DNA of 64,000 bases from Lysobacteraceae bacterium. Lineage in GTDB: Bacteria; Pseudomonadota; Gammaproteobacteria; Xanthomonadales; Xanthomonadaceae. The position numbers and the translations under genes are program-made. Shown here piece by piece: positions 9,513-17,008 of this stretch (position 1 is its first letter; every line of letters begins with the position of its first letter). The notes beneath the pieces are model-generated. The model was not told the DNA's origin and made no database searches. It saw only the letters and a program-made list of their open reading frames with translations. The stretch spans positions 223,382 to 287,381 of the forward strand of contig QBLY01000002.1 in assembly GCA_003241895.1 (NCBI GenBank), in the 5' to 3' direction.

Positions 9513-10667
9513 GTGATTCCATCCGACCACAGCGCAGGCCCCGGCCTGTCCGAAAGCCACATCGCCGACTGGCGGTTGCGACAGGTCGTGGGCGACACCT
9601 ACCAGCTGTCGAAGGTCGGCGGCTTCCTTTACCTGTTCGGCTGGGCCGTCATCGCCTGGCTGGGCGGGTCGATGGCGTTCGCGCCGCGGGTGACGCTGGC
9701 GATCTTCGCGGGCTTCCTGGTGCTGGCCTGCCTGCGCCTGTGGATGCGGCCGCCGCCGGACGGCGACCGTGCAGCCAACCAGCGCTGGCTGCGGCAATTC
9801 GCGCTGGTGCTGCCGCTGGCCTCGGCGCTGTGGTCGGGCGTGCAGGCCTGGATCCTGCTCGACCCCCGCTACGACGGCGAAACCAGGATGGTGTCCCTGA
9901 TTGCCACCATCGGATACGCCACCGTGTTCGCCAACGTCTATTCCACCGTGCGCCACTTCGCGGTGACCGGTGTGTGCGTGCTGTTCGTGCCGATGCTGGT
10001 GGTGCTGTGGAGCCACCCCGCGGACCGTGCGCTGGCGGTGGCCATGTCGTTCTACGCGCTGTACCTTGCCGGTGCCTTGGTGCGCAGCTACGCCGAGTAC
10101 AGCCGGCGCCTTCGGCTGGACCTGGCGCTGCGCGAACAGCGCGACCTGTACGAACACCTCAGCCGCACCGACGCGCTGACCGGGGTCTTCAACCGCCGGC
10201 ATTTCACCGCGCGCCTGGACCAGCTGGCCGAGCGCGCACAGCAGGGCGGGCCGTCTTTCTGCCTGCTGATCCTGGACGTGGACCACTTCAAGCAGGTCAA
10301 CGACCGCCATGGCCACGTGGTCGGCGACGCCTGCCTGAAGGCCTTGGCCGATCGCCTGCAGCGCGCCTTCGAACCCCAGTCGGCGCTGCTGGCGCGGCTG
10401 GGTGGCGAGGAGTTCGGCGTGCTGTTGGAAGGCCGCGAGGCGGCGGCGCTTGCGGCCGGCGAGGCGCTTCGCCATGAACTGGTGCTGCGACCGCTGGACT
10501 GCGACGGCCAGCGTATCAACGTGACCGTCAGCATCGGCCTGGGGTCGTTCGACGCGGTCATTCACGGGGACGGTGACGGCCTTTACCGCGCAGTGGACCT
10601 GGCGCTGTACGAGGCCAAGGGGCAGGGCCGCAACCGGGTGAACGCGCTGCGGCCGGCCAACGCTTGA
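9513..10667 (+). CDS. Membrane diguanylate cyclase (GGDEF)
   Basis: 384 residues from a GTG at 9513. The N-terminal half holds about six hydrophobic segments (residues 35-200), which resemble a membrane sensor region without a recognised ligand fold. The GGDEF domain covers about residues 215-380, with NRRHF, LDVDHFKQVND and an intact GGEEF active-site loop, so cyclase activity is expected (2 GTP to c-di-GMP). The RxxD inhibitory site that normally lies five residues before GGEEF is absent, so product inhibition by that route is unlikely. No EAL domain is present. In Xanthomonas relatives c-di-GMP acts through Clp and YajQ, both encoded in this window. Confidence 0.92.
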   Translation: MIPSDHSAGPGLSESHIADWRLRQVVGDTYQLSKVGGFLYLFGWAVIAWLGGSMAFAPRVTLAIFAGFLVLACLRLWMRPPPDGDRAANQRWLRQFALVLPLASALWSGVQAWILLDPRYDGETRMVSLIATIGYATVFANVYSTVRHFAVTGVCVLFVPMLVVLWSHPADRALAVAMSFYALYLAGALVRSYAEYSRRLRLDLALREQRDLYEHLSRTDALTGVFNRRHFTARLDQLAERAQQGGPSFCLLILDVDHFKQVNDRHGHVVGDACLKALADRLQRAFEPQSALLARLGGEEFGVLLEGREAAALAAGEALRHELVLRPLDCDGQRINVTVSIGLGSFDAVIHGDGDGLYRAVDLALYEAKGQGRNRVNALRPANA

Positions 10668-10709
10668 GCGGCGCGGCGGGCTAAAATCGCCGTTCACTTC
10701 CCGGCGAGC

Positions 10710-11759
10710 ATGCCCTTGGCCCCGGCCACAGACGATCCCGCGCTTGAAACCCTGTTCCTGCCGCTTGCCTCGGGCGCCGTCGCCTGGCCTTCGGCGGCGG
10801 GCGGCACGCTGTTCCTGCGCGCGCGCGCCGGCGCCGCGCTGGATGCCGCGCAGAGACGGGACCTGGCCTGCGAGCAGACCTTCAAGCCCTGGGCGGATGC
10901 GCTGGCGGCTTCAGGACAGCGCGTGGTGGACGCCCAGCCCGGATGCTTCGAGCGCGTACTGGTGCTGGCACCGCGGCAGCGAATGGAGTCGCGCGCACTG
11001 CTGGCGCGCGCCGTGGCCCAGGCCGCAGCGGGCGGGGTGGTGCTGGCCTGCGCGGCCAACAACGAAGGCGCGCGTTCGATGTGCGACGACCTGGCGCGCC
11101 TGGCCGGCCCGCTGCATGCCTTGTCCAAGCGGCATTGCCGGGTGTGCTGGACCGCGCCGCTGGGCGAGGGCGTGGACCGCGCGCTGATCCAGGAGTGGCA
11201 AGCGCTGGACGCGCCGCGCCGCATCGGCGGCGGGCGCTTCCTCAGCCGCCCCGGCCTGTTCGCGTGGGATCGTATCGATGCCGCGTCGGCCCTGCTGGCC
11301 TCCTGCCTGCCGCCCGACCTGGCCGGCCGCTGCGCCGACCTCGGCGCGGGCTTCGGCTACCTGTCCAGCGAAGTGCTGTCCCGCTGCCCCGGCATTACGG
11401 CGCTGGATCTGTACGAAGCCGAGGCCCGCGCGCTGGCGCTGGCGCGCGACAACCTTGCTGCTTCCAGCGTGCCGGTGGGCTTTCATTGGCACGACGTCAC
11501 CACCGGCCTGCCGCAGGCGTATGACGTCATCGTCAGCAATCCGCCCTTCCACCAGGGCCGCGCCGATGAACCCATGCTGGGCCTGGCTTTCATTGCCGCG
11601 GCGCAGGCGGCGCTGCGCCCGGGCGGCCGGTTTTGGCTGGTGGCCAACCGGCACCTGCCCTACGAGGCCGCGCTGTCGAAAGGTTTCGCGCAGGTGCACA
11701 CCGTCCGTGAGGACGCGGGCTTCAAGGTGATCGAAGCCATCAAGGAATCTGGAAAATGA
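10710..11759 (+). CDS. rsmC: RsmC-like 16S rRNA (guanine-N2) methyltransferase
   Basis: 349 residues. The C-terminal half is a class I SAM methyltransferase with the glycine-rich loop CADLGAGFGYL (about residues 208-218) and the NPPF catalytic motif (SNPPFHQGR, about 270) shared by RsmC/RsmD/TrmN enzymes that methylate exocyclic amino groups. The N-terminal half resembles the inactive duplicated domain of RsmC, and the overall length also matches RsmC (about 340). RsmC methylates G1207 of 16S rRNA using SAM. The stop overlaps the start of rsuA by 4 nt, so the two 16S modifiers are translationally coupled. RlmG is the main alternative name. Confidence 0.82.
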   Translation: MPLAPATDDPALETLFLPLASGAVAWPSAAGGTLFLRARAGAALDAAQRRDLACEQTFKPWADALAASGQRVVDAQPGCFERVLVLAPRQRMESRALLARAVAQAAAGGVVLACAANNEGARSMCDDLARLAGPLHALSKRHCRVCWTAPLGEGVDRALIQEWQALDAPRRIGGGRFLSRPGLFAWDRIDAASALLASCLPPDLAGRCADLGAGFGYLSSEVLSRCPGITALDLYEAEARALALARDNLAASSVPVGFHWHDVTTGLPQAYDVIVSNPPFHQGRADEPMLGLAFIAAAQAALRPGGRFWLVANRHLPYEAALSKGFAQVHTVREDAGFKVIEAIKESGK

Positions 11760-12466
11760 AGCTGGTGAAGCTGATCGCCAACCTCGGCTACGGCAGCCGC
11801 AAGCAGGTGACGCAGATGTTCCGCGAGGGCCGCATCACCGACGACGCCGGTGAAGTGCTTTACGCCGACGACGCCGTCGCCCATGCCCGGGTGCGGCTGG
11901 ACGGCGAGCCGCTGGATCCGCCGCAGGGGCTGCTGCTGATGCTGCACAAGCCCACGGGCTACACCTGTTCCACCAAGGACCCCGGCCGCGTGGTTTACGA
12001 CCTGCTGCCGCCGCGCTACCGCCTGCGCGACCCCTTGGTGTCCACGGTGGGCCGCCTGGACCGCGACACCTCGGGCCTGCTGCTGATGACCGACGACGGC
12101 GCGCTGCTGCACCGGATCACCTCGCCCAAGGCGCAGCTGCCCAAGGTGTACGAAGCCGTGCTGGGTTCGGACCTGCGCGGTGACGAGGCCGAAGTATTCG
12201 GCAGCGGCACGCTGATGCTGGAATCGGAGAAGACGCCGCTGGCGCCCGCCGTCATCGAGCCGCTGGGCCCACGCCGCGCACGCATCACCCTGGTGGAAGG
12301 TCGCTACCACCAGATCCGGCGCATGTTCGCCGCCGTCGGCAACCACGTGGAAAGCCTGCACCGCCACACGCTCGGTGGCCTCGGGCTGGATCGGCTGCCG
12401 GCCGGTGAATGGCGGATGCTCGACGAGGCGGATCGAGCGCGGGTGTTTGGCGGCGGCGGGAGCTGA
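11756..12466 (+). CDS. rsuA: 16S rRNA pseudouridine(516) synthase
   Basis: 236 residues. An N-terminal S4-like RNA-binding segment (residues 1-55) is followed by the RsuA-family catalytic domain with GRLDRDTSGLLLMTDDG, which holds the catalytic aspartate at about residue 102. The downstream EGRYHQIRRMFAAVGNHV motif is characteristic of RsuA rather than RluE/RluF. It converts U516 of 16S rRNA to pseudouridine. The ATG at 11756 overlaps the stop of the RsmC-like gene (ATGA). It converges on yajQ with only 14 nt between them and no hairpin terminator there. Confidence 0.92.
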   Translation: MKLVKLIANLGYGSRKQVTQMFREGRITDDAGEVLYADDAVAHARVRLDGEPLDPPQGLLLMLHKPTGYTCSTKDPGRVVYDLLPPRYRLRDPLVSTVGRLDRDTSGLLLMTDDGALLHRITSPKAQLPKVYEAVLGSDLRGDEAEVFGSGTLMLESEKTPLAPAVIEPLGPRRARITLVEGRYHQIRRMFAAVGNHVESLHRHTLGGLGLDRLPAGEWRMLDEADRARVFGGGGS

Positions 12467-12480
12467 GCTGCGCGCCGGCC

Positions 12481-12963
12481 TCAGTCGCGGAAGTTGTCGA
12501 ACTGCAGCGCGATCTCCAGGTCGGTCTTCTTGAGCAGCGCCATGGCGTCCTGCAGGTCGTCGCGCTTCTTGCCGGTGATGCGCAGCTTGTCGCCGTTGAT
12601 CTGCGCCTCGACCTTGAGCTTGGCTTCCTTGAGGCTGGCGACGATCTTCTTGGCCAGCTTCTGTTCGATGCCCTGCTTGATGGTGACCTTCTGGCGCGCA
12701 CCGGCGAGGTTCACTTCGGGCTCGGCGGCGTCCATGCAGCGCATGTCGATGCCGCGCGCCGCCAGCCGGCCGCGCAGGATGTCGAGCATCTGCTTGAGCT
12801 GGAAATCGCTGGGCGCCTTCTGCGTGACCACGAAGCCGTCGAGCTCGAAGCTGGCGTCCTGGCCCTTGAAGTCGAAGCGGGTGGAAAGCTCGCGGTTGGC
12901 GGTGTCCACCGCATTGGTGAGTTCGTGCTTGTCGACTTCCGAGACAACGTCGAAGGAGGGCAT
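12481..12963 (-). CDS. yajQ: YajQ-family cyclic-di-GMP/nucleotide-binding protein
   Basis: 160 residues, full YajQ length. It starts MPSFDVVSEVDKHEL and keeps the two-lobe arrangement with RFDFKGQDAS in the first lobe and a Lys-rich KQGIEQKLAKKIVA stretch in the second. In Xanthomonas campestris a YajQ protein binds c-di-GMP and alters binding of a LysR-type activator to virulence promoters; in E. coli the family binds RNA or nucleotides. It is cytoplasmic. The gene stands alone, converging on rsuA. Family membership is firm; the c-di-GMP role here is inferred from the related organism. Confidence 0.93.
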   Translation of the reverse strand: MPSFDVVSEVDKHELTNAVDTANRELSTRFDFKGQDASFELDGFVVTQKAPSDFQLKQMLDILRGRLAARGIDMRCMDAAEPEVNLAGARQKVTIKQGIEQKLAKKIVASLKEAKLKVEAQINGDKLRITGKKRDDLQDAMALLKKTDLEIALQFDNFRD

Positions 12964-13146
12964 GGCGGTGGGGTACTCCGTAGTTTTTCAGGGATTCTAG
13001 CCCAGCCGGCCAACGGCGGGCAGCTGACTGGCAGGCAACTGGCCCTTGCCGTATCCGAGCGCATTCAACACGAATTCAGACACTTGGGAGCGATGATCCG
13101 CGCCGTGGGCAAGTACTGGCCACGACCCCGAAACCTGAGGTGGACA

Positions 13147-14025
13147 ATGAACAAGCTGATGCTCGCTTCCCTTTCCCTGCTGCTTGCGGGCGCTGCCGCC
13201 CTGCCGGCGCAGGCCCAGGACCAGCGTCGCTGGGACCGCGGCATCGGTGAATCCGGCCAGGCGGACGTCAGCGAGCGTGCCCAACAGCGCCGCGAGGCCC
13301 GCGAAGAGCGGGGCGAGGCCCGCCAGGAACTTGGCGACGCCGCACGCGAAGAGCGCGACGCGCGCCGTGACGGCCAAGGCGGCGGCCGCCGTGTCGAGCC
13401 GATACAGCCGACCGTGGCGCCGATCGGGAACCCGTTGGCGCAAGGTCGCGGCAACGACCACCGCGACTGGAACGCCGACCGTCGCGATGACCGCCGCGAC
13501 CACCGCCGTGATGATCGCCGAGACGACCGTCGTGACGACCGTCGTGACGACCGCAGCGACTGGCGGGCTGACCGCCGCGACGACCGCCGTGACTGGAGAA
13601 ACGATCACCGCTATGACGTCCGCATCGGTTACAACGACAGTCGCTACGACAACCGCTACGACAACCGCTACGACAACCGCTACGACAACCGCTACGACCA
13701 CCGTTACGACGGCCGCCGCTATGACGTGAGCCGCTACTCCCGCCACAACGACCGTCGCTGGAGTGGCAACCACTGGTACCCGCAGTACCGCTACCGCGCC
13801 CCGGTGCGCTACTCGTACCCCCGTGGCTACCGTTCCTACCAGTGGCGCGTCGGCAATCGCCTGCCGTCGAACTACTACGGCTCGAACTACTATGTGGACT
13901 ACAACGCCTACCGCCTGCCGCCGCCGCCTTACGGCTACAGCTGGGTGCGCGTTGACCGTGATGTGGTGCTGGTCTCGATCGCCTCGGGTTTGATCCGCGA
14001 CATCCTGTACGGCCTGTACTACTGA
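13147..14025 (+). CDS. RcnB-family exported protein with Arg/Asp/Tyr repeats
   Basis: 292 residues from the ATG at 13147. A Sec signal peptide ends near LPAQAQDQ (residue 25). The middle (about residues 95-200) is low-complexity: DDRRDDRRD-type repeats and then four or five copies of RYDN. The C-terminal RcnB-like domain has GYRSYQWRVGNRLPSNY, the PPPPYGYSWVRV turn and a short hydrophobic end (VVLVSIASGLIRDILYG). E. coli RcnB is a small periplasmic protein of nickel/cobalt homeostasis; this homologue is about three times longer because of the repeats. No metal exporter lies nearby, so a metal role is only a family-based inference. Confidence 0.82.
   Translation: MNKLMLASLSLLLAGAAALPAQAQDQRRWDRGIGESGQADVSERAQQRREAREERGEARQELGDAAREERDARRDGQGGGRRVEPIQPTVAPIGNPLAQGRGNDHRDWNADRRDDRRDHRRDDRRDDRRDDRRDDRSDWRADRRDDRRDWRNDHRYDVRIGYNDSRYDNRYDNRYDNRYDNRYDHRYDGRRYDVSRYSRHNDRRWSGNHWYPQYRYRAPVRYSYPRGYRSYQWRVGNRLPSNYYGSNYYVDYNAYRLPPPPYGYSWVRVDRDVVLVSIASGLIRDILYGLYY
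13642..13701 (+). repeat. Five tandem 12-bp repeats encoding RYDN
   Basis: The unit CGCTACGACAAC occurs four times without change at 13642-13689, followed by a fifth copy with two changes (CGCTACGACCAC). The unit is a multiple of three, so copy-number change by slippage would keep the reading frame. It lies inside the RcnB-like gene; a related imperfect GACGACCGTCGT array precedes it at about 13508-13556. Confidence 0.9.
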
Positions 14026-14048
14026 TCCACGCTGCAAGCACTTCCATT

Positions 14049-14080
14049 AAGGGCCGGCCATGCCGGCCCTTTCTTTGTTT
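14049..14080 (+). terminator. Rho-independent terminator after the RcnB-like gene
   Basis: A perfect 10-bp stem (AAGGGCCGGC at 14049-14058 with its complement at 14062-14071), a 3-nt loop and a T-rich tail (TCTTTGTTT). It lies between the convergent RcnB-like gene and dinB and could serve both strands, although the tail favours the plus strand. Confidence 0.82.
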
Positions 14081-14086
14081 GCGGGA

Positions 14087-15163
14087 TCAGTCGTTGAACA
14101 GGTTCGCCTGCGGCGGCAGCTCGTCGTGGCGGCGGAAGTTGGCCAGGCCAACGCCCACCAGCCGGTAGCGCACCCGCGCCGGCAGCTCCACCCGCGAACG
14201 CAGCTCCAGCGCGATGGCGGTGATCTCGGCCAGCGATGTCGGCGGTTTCGCCGGCGTCAGGCTGCGGGTGAGGATGCGGAAGTCGGAGGTCTTGAGCTTG
14301 AGCACCACGGTTCGCCCGCTGCGGTCGGTTTCGCGCAGCGCGGCGGCCCAGGCCTTTCCAGCCAGGCGCTCGATCGCCTCGGTGGTGGCCTCCAGCGGCA
14401 CGTCCGCGGCGAACGTGTCTTCGGCGGACACCTGGGTGGTGGGGCGTTCGCTTTGCACCGCATGTTCGTCCACGCCCATCGAAAGCTCATGCAAGCGGCG
14501 GCCCCAGCGGCCGAAGCGCTGGTCCAGGTCGGGCAGCCCGTGCACGCGCAGCTGGCCCACGGTGGCGATGCCCAGCGCCGAAAGCCGCGCCTCCATCACT
14601 TTGCCCACGCCCGGCAGCTTGCCCACCGGCAGCGGCTCCAGGAAATCCATCACCATGGCCGGCTTCACCACGAACTGGCCGTCGGGCTTGCGCCAGTCGC
14701 TGGCGATCTTGGCCAGGAACTTGTTGGGCGCGATGCCGGCCGATGCCGTGAGCTGGGTTTCGGTGCGGATGGCGTCGCGGATGGCTTGGGCCACGGCGGT
14801 GGCGCTGTCCAGGCCCAGCTTGTTGGACGTGACGTCCAGGTAGGCCTCGTCCAGCGACAGCGGTTCGATCAGGTCGGTATGGCGCGAGAAGATCTCGCGC
14901 ACCTGGCGCGACACGGCCTTGTAGCGCGCGAAGTCGGGCGGCACGAACACGGCCTGTGGGCACAGCTTTTCAGCGCGCAGGGCCGGCATCGCAGAGCGGA
15001 TGCCGAAGGTGCGCGCCTCGTAGCTGGCCGCGCACACCACCGAGCGCGCGCCGCGCCAGGCCACCACCACCGGCCGGCCGCGCAGCGAAGGATCGTCGCG
15101 CTGTTCCACGGACGCGTAGAACGCATCCATGTCCACGTGCACGATCTTCCGGGGCGCAACCAT
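14087..15163 (-). CDS. dinB: DNA polymerase IV
   Basis: 358 residues from the ATG at 15163 (MVAPRKIVHVDMDAF); an upstream TTG at 15181 is possible but less likely. Y-family polymerase with the metal-binding aspartate in HVDMDAFYASVE, the SLDEAYLDVT catalytic motif (about residue 100), a GIAPNKFLAKIASDWRKPDG finger/palm motif and the LPGVGKV helix-hairpin-helix. The family performs error-prone translesion synthesis. The C-terminus ends QANLFND; PQANLF-type ends are typical beta-clamp binding motifs, so clamp recruitment is expected. No LexA box was identified upstream by eye. Stands alone on the minus strand. Confidence 0.95.
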   Translation of the reverse strand: MVAPRKIVHVDMDAFYASVEQRDDPSLRGRPVVVAWRGARSVVCAASYEARTFGIRSAMPALRAEKLCPQAVFVPPDFARYKAVSRQVREIFSRHTDLIEPLSLDEAYLDVTSNKLGLDSATAVAQAIRDAIRTETQLTASAGIAPNKFLAKIASDWRKPDGQFVVKPAMVMDFLEPLPVGKLPGVGKVMEARLSALGIATVGQLRVHGLPDLDQRFGRWGRRLHELSMGVDEHAVQSERPTTQVSAEDTFAADVPLEATTEAIERLAGKAWAAALRETDRSGRTVVLKLKTSDFRILTRSLTPAKPPTSLAEITAIALELRSRVELPARVRYRLVGVGLANFRRHDELPPQANLFND

Positions 15164-15410
15164 GCCGCCATTCTGGCCCAACCAGGACCGGGTGCGTGTC
15201 AGTTCGCGCGGTCGCGAAGCGCCGGCCGCCCTCGGCTCGCCCGCAGTCGGAATCGGTTGCGGAAGCCGGCGGGCGCGACTGAGGCGGCGTGGCCGGAGTT
15301 GCCGGCAACCTGAACGCCACGCACGTCCTTATTCGTGGCTGTCAACCGCGGCAGGGTTGGCGCGTTCTTGTGGGTACGGACGGAATGCACCGGCCCATCA
15401 GGAGACTTCC

Positions 15411-15920
15411 ATGTTCAAGCCCCTCATCTGCACCGCGCTGGTGCTGGCCAGCGGCATCGCCTTCGCGCAGGACCCGGGCGCCGAACGCGGCGCGCGCCAT
15501 GCCGATCGCCAGGCCCAGGTCCAGGCGCGCTTCACTGCCGCCGACAAGGACGGCAACGGCCGCATTGATCGCCTCGAGGCGCAGGCCGTCGGTGAGCGCA
15601 TGGCCAACAACTTCGACCGCATGGACGCCAACAAGGACGGGTCGATCGACCAGGCCGAGCTGGCTGCGATGCGCCAGAAGATGCGTCGCGGCGGCGATCG
15701 GATGAAGTCGGCGATGTCCTGCCAGCGTGGCCTGTTCATCGGCATGGACGACAACGGCGACGGCGCGGTCACCGCCGCCGAGCTGGGCAGCAAGCACGAG
15801 CGCTGGAGCGAGGACTTCGAGATCATCGACGCCAACCGCGACGCCAAGCTGACGTCCGAGGAGATCAAGGCCTACGGCCGCGCAACGATGAAGGCCCATC
15901 GCGCAGCGCGCGAAGGCTGA
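15411..15920 (+). CDS. Exported EF-hand calcium-binding protein
   Basis: 169 residues from the ATG at 15411, with AGGAG about 9 nt upstream. A signal peptide ends near GIAFAQD (residue 20). Three clear EF-hand loops are visible: DKDGNGRID (about residues 45-53), DANKDGSID (about 72-80) and DDNGDGAVT (about 113-121). A fourth, DANRDAKLT (about 138-146), is less canonical. Such periplasmic EF-hand proteins are common in Xanthomonadaceae, and their role is not established; calcium buffering or sensing is the likely activity. The gene is monocistronic. Confidence 0.88.
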   Translation: MFKPLICTALVLASGIAFAQDPGAERGARHADRQAQVQARFTAADKDGNGRIDRLEAQAVGERMANNFDRMDANKDGSIDQAELAAMRQKMRRGGDRMKSAMSCQRGLFIGMDDNGDGAVTAAELGSKHERWSEDFEIIDANRDAKLTSEEIKAYGRATMKAHRAAREG

Positions 15921-16293
15921 AAAAAAGAGGGGCGGCCCGGAGACCGCCGAAGTTGTCGTTCACGTAGTAGTCGGCGCCCAGCGTCAGGCTCAGGCCGCTG
16001 GCATTGCTGCCGTGTGAACCGCGGCTTAGCGGCGCCGGGAACCATTCTCCGCAGCGATGGTCCATCAACTGTACGCGGAGGCCTTTTGGCACGTGCCGCG
16101 CCGCAACCCATCGTCCACTGTGTGCATCCCATCACGAGGAAATGTTGCCAGCGGACAACGTTCCACAGGACCGCCGATTCCTCATTGCGCTTGGGCTCAC
16201 CGCGAGCCCCGCGAAGGTGCGAACAGCACGCGTACCCGAGCGTTTGCGCTCTCCAGCCCCCCGTTCCCCTCGGGGGGTAATTTTTGGTTCCTG
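15921..16293. other. 373-bp interval without a convincing gene
   Basis: The stretch starts with an A-run just after the EF-hand stop and is less uniform in composition than its surroundings. On the minus strand, about 15945-16010 translates to a beta-barrel-like peptide (LTLGADYYVNDNF) that resembles a piece of an outer-membrane protein strand, but no start, signal peptide or full gene surrounds it. It could be a decayed gene fragment. No tRNA or rho-independent terminator was seen. Confidence 0.35.
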
Positions 16294-16788
16294 TTATTCC
16301 CGCAGCCACCGCAGCATGTGTGGATACGGCGGCAGTCCCCGCAGCCGCGCCGCTTCGCCAATCAGCGCCATGCCCGCTTCGGACAATCCGCGGCAGCCGG
16401 GATACACGCCGGCGCCATAGGTGGCTATCAGCGCTTGCGACTTTCCGTGGTATCCCCCGGGATGAAACAGCACGTCGGGCGTCAGCCCCAGCGCGACGGT
16501 GGCCGCATAGGCCCAGGCCGTGGCTTCGGCTTCGCCTGCGTGGGTTTCGTTCTCCTGGTCCGCCAGGTCATCGCTGAGTGCGCCGCGCCGGGTGGACGGC
16601 GTCATCGCCAAGTGACCGGCTTCGTGCAGCAGGTCGCCGGCCCAATGCAGCTTGCGCCGGTCGAACACGATCGCCCCGGCCGTGATCCGGAGACCGGGCA
16701 GGAAAGTGTTATCGGGGACCTCGCCCTCGTCCACGCCCAGGCCGAGGTTGCGCAGGAACGCCACGATGAGGTTGATGGTTGCCGCCAT
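16294..16788 (-). CDS. Small predicted zincin-type metallopeptidase (ImmA/IrrE-like)
   Basis: 164 residues. The motif LLHEAGHLA (HExxH, about residues 53-61) is followed about 30 residues later by HAGEAEATAWAYAA, which supplies the downstream glutamate expected of an ImmA/IrrE-type zinc site. The first 50 residues form a short alpha/beta lead-in containing LRITAGAIVFDRRKLHWAGD. No signal peptide is visible, so it is probably cytoplasmic. Unlike ImmA or IrrE it has no fused DNA-binding domain and no adjacent repressor or toxin gene. The zincin motif is certain by eye; the family placement and substrate are inferences. Confidence 0.65.
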   Translation of the reverse strand: MAATINLIVAFLRNLGLGVDEGEVPDNTFLPGLRITAGAIVFDRRKLHWAGDLLHEAGHLAMTPSTRRGALSDDLADQENETHAGEAEATAWAYAATVALGLTPDVLFHPGGYHGKSQALIATYGAGVYPGCRGLSEAGMALIGEAARLRGLPPYPHMLRWLRE

Positions 16789-17008
16789 GCCTTTCTCCCG
16801 TGCCAGGCCGCTGGCCAGGCCAGCCCGCAGGGAGTATGCGCGAGGGCGCGTGCCGGCCCGCCGGTTTCAGCGGTCAATCACGACCCATCCATCGACGTAT
16901 GGGGCCCCGATGTGGGCGCGAAGGCCCGATCAAGCCGGCAAACTTTGCCCGCAGGCGGCAACGGGGCGAGAATGGGGCCACGACTCTGATGCGGGACCCA
17001 GGTGGACC

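Noticed and set aside
13642..13701. Possible CRISPR-like array
   Set aside because: Units are 12 bp with no spacers and lie in frame within a coding region; they are protein-coding tandem repeats.
15865..16092. Minus-strand frame with an outer-membrane-like peptide
   Set aside because: Only about 20 residues look like a beta strand; there is no signal peptide or full-length gene, so at most a remnant.
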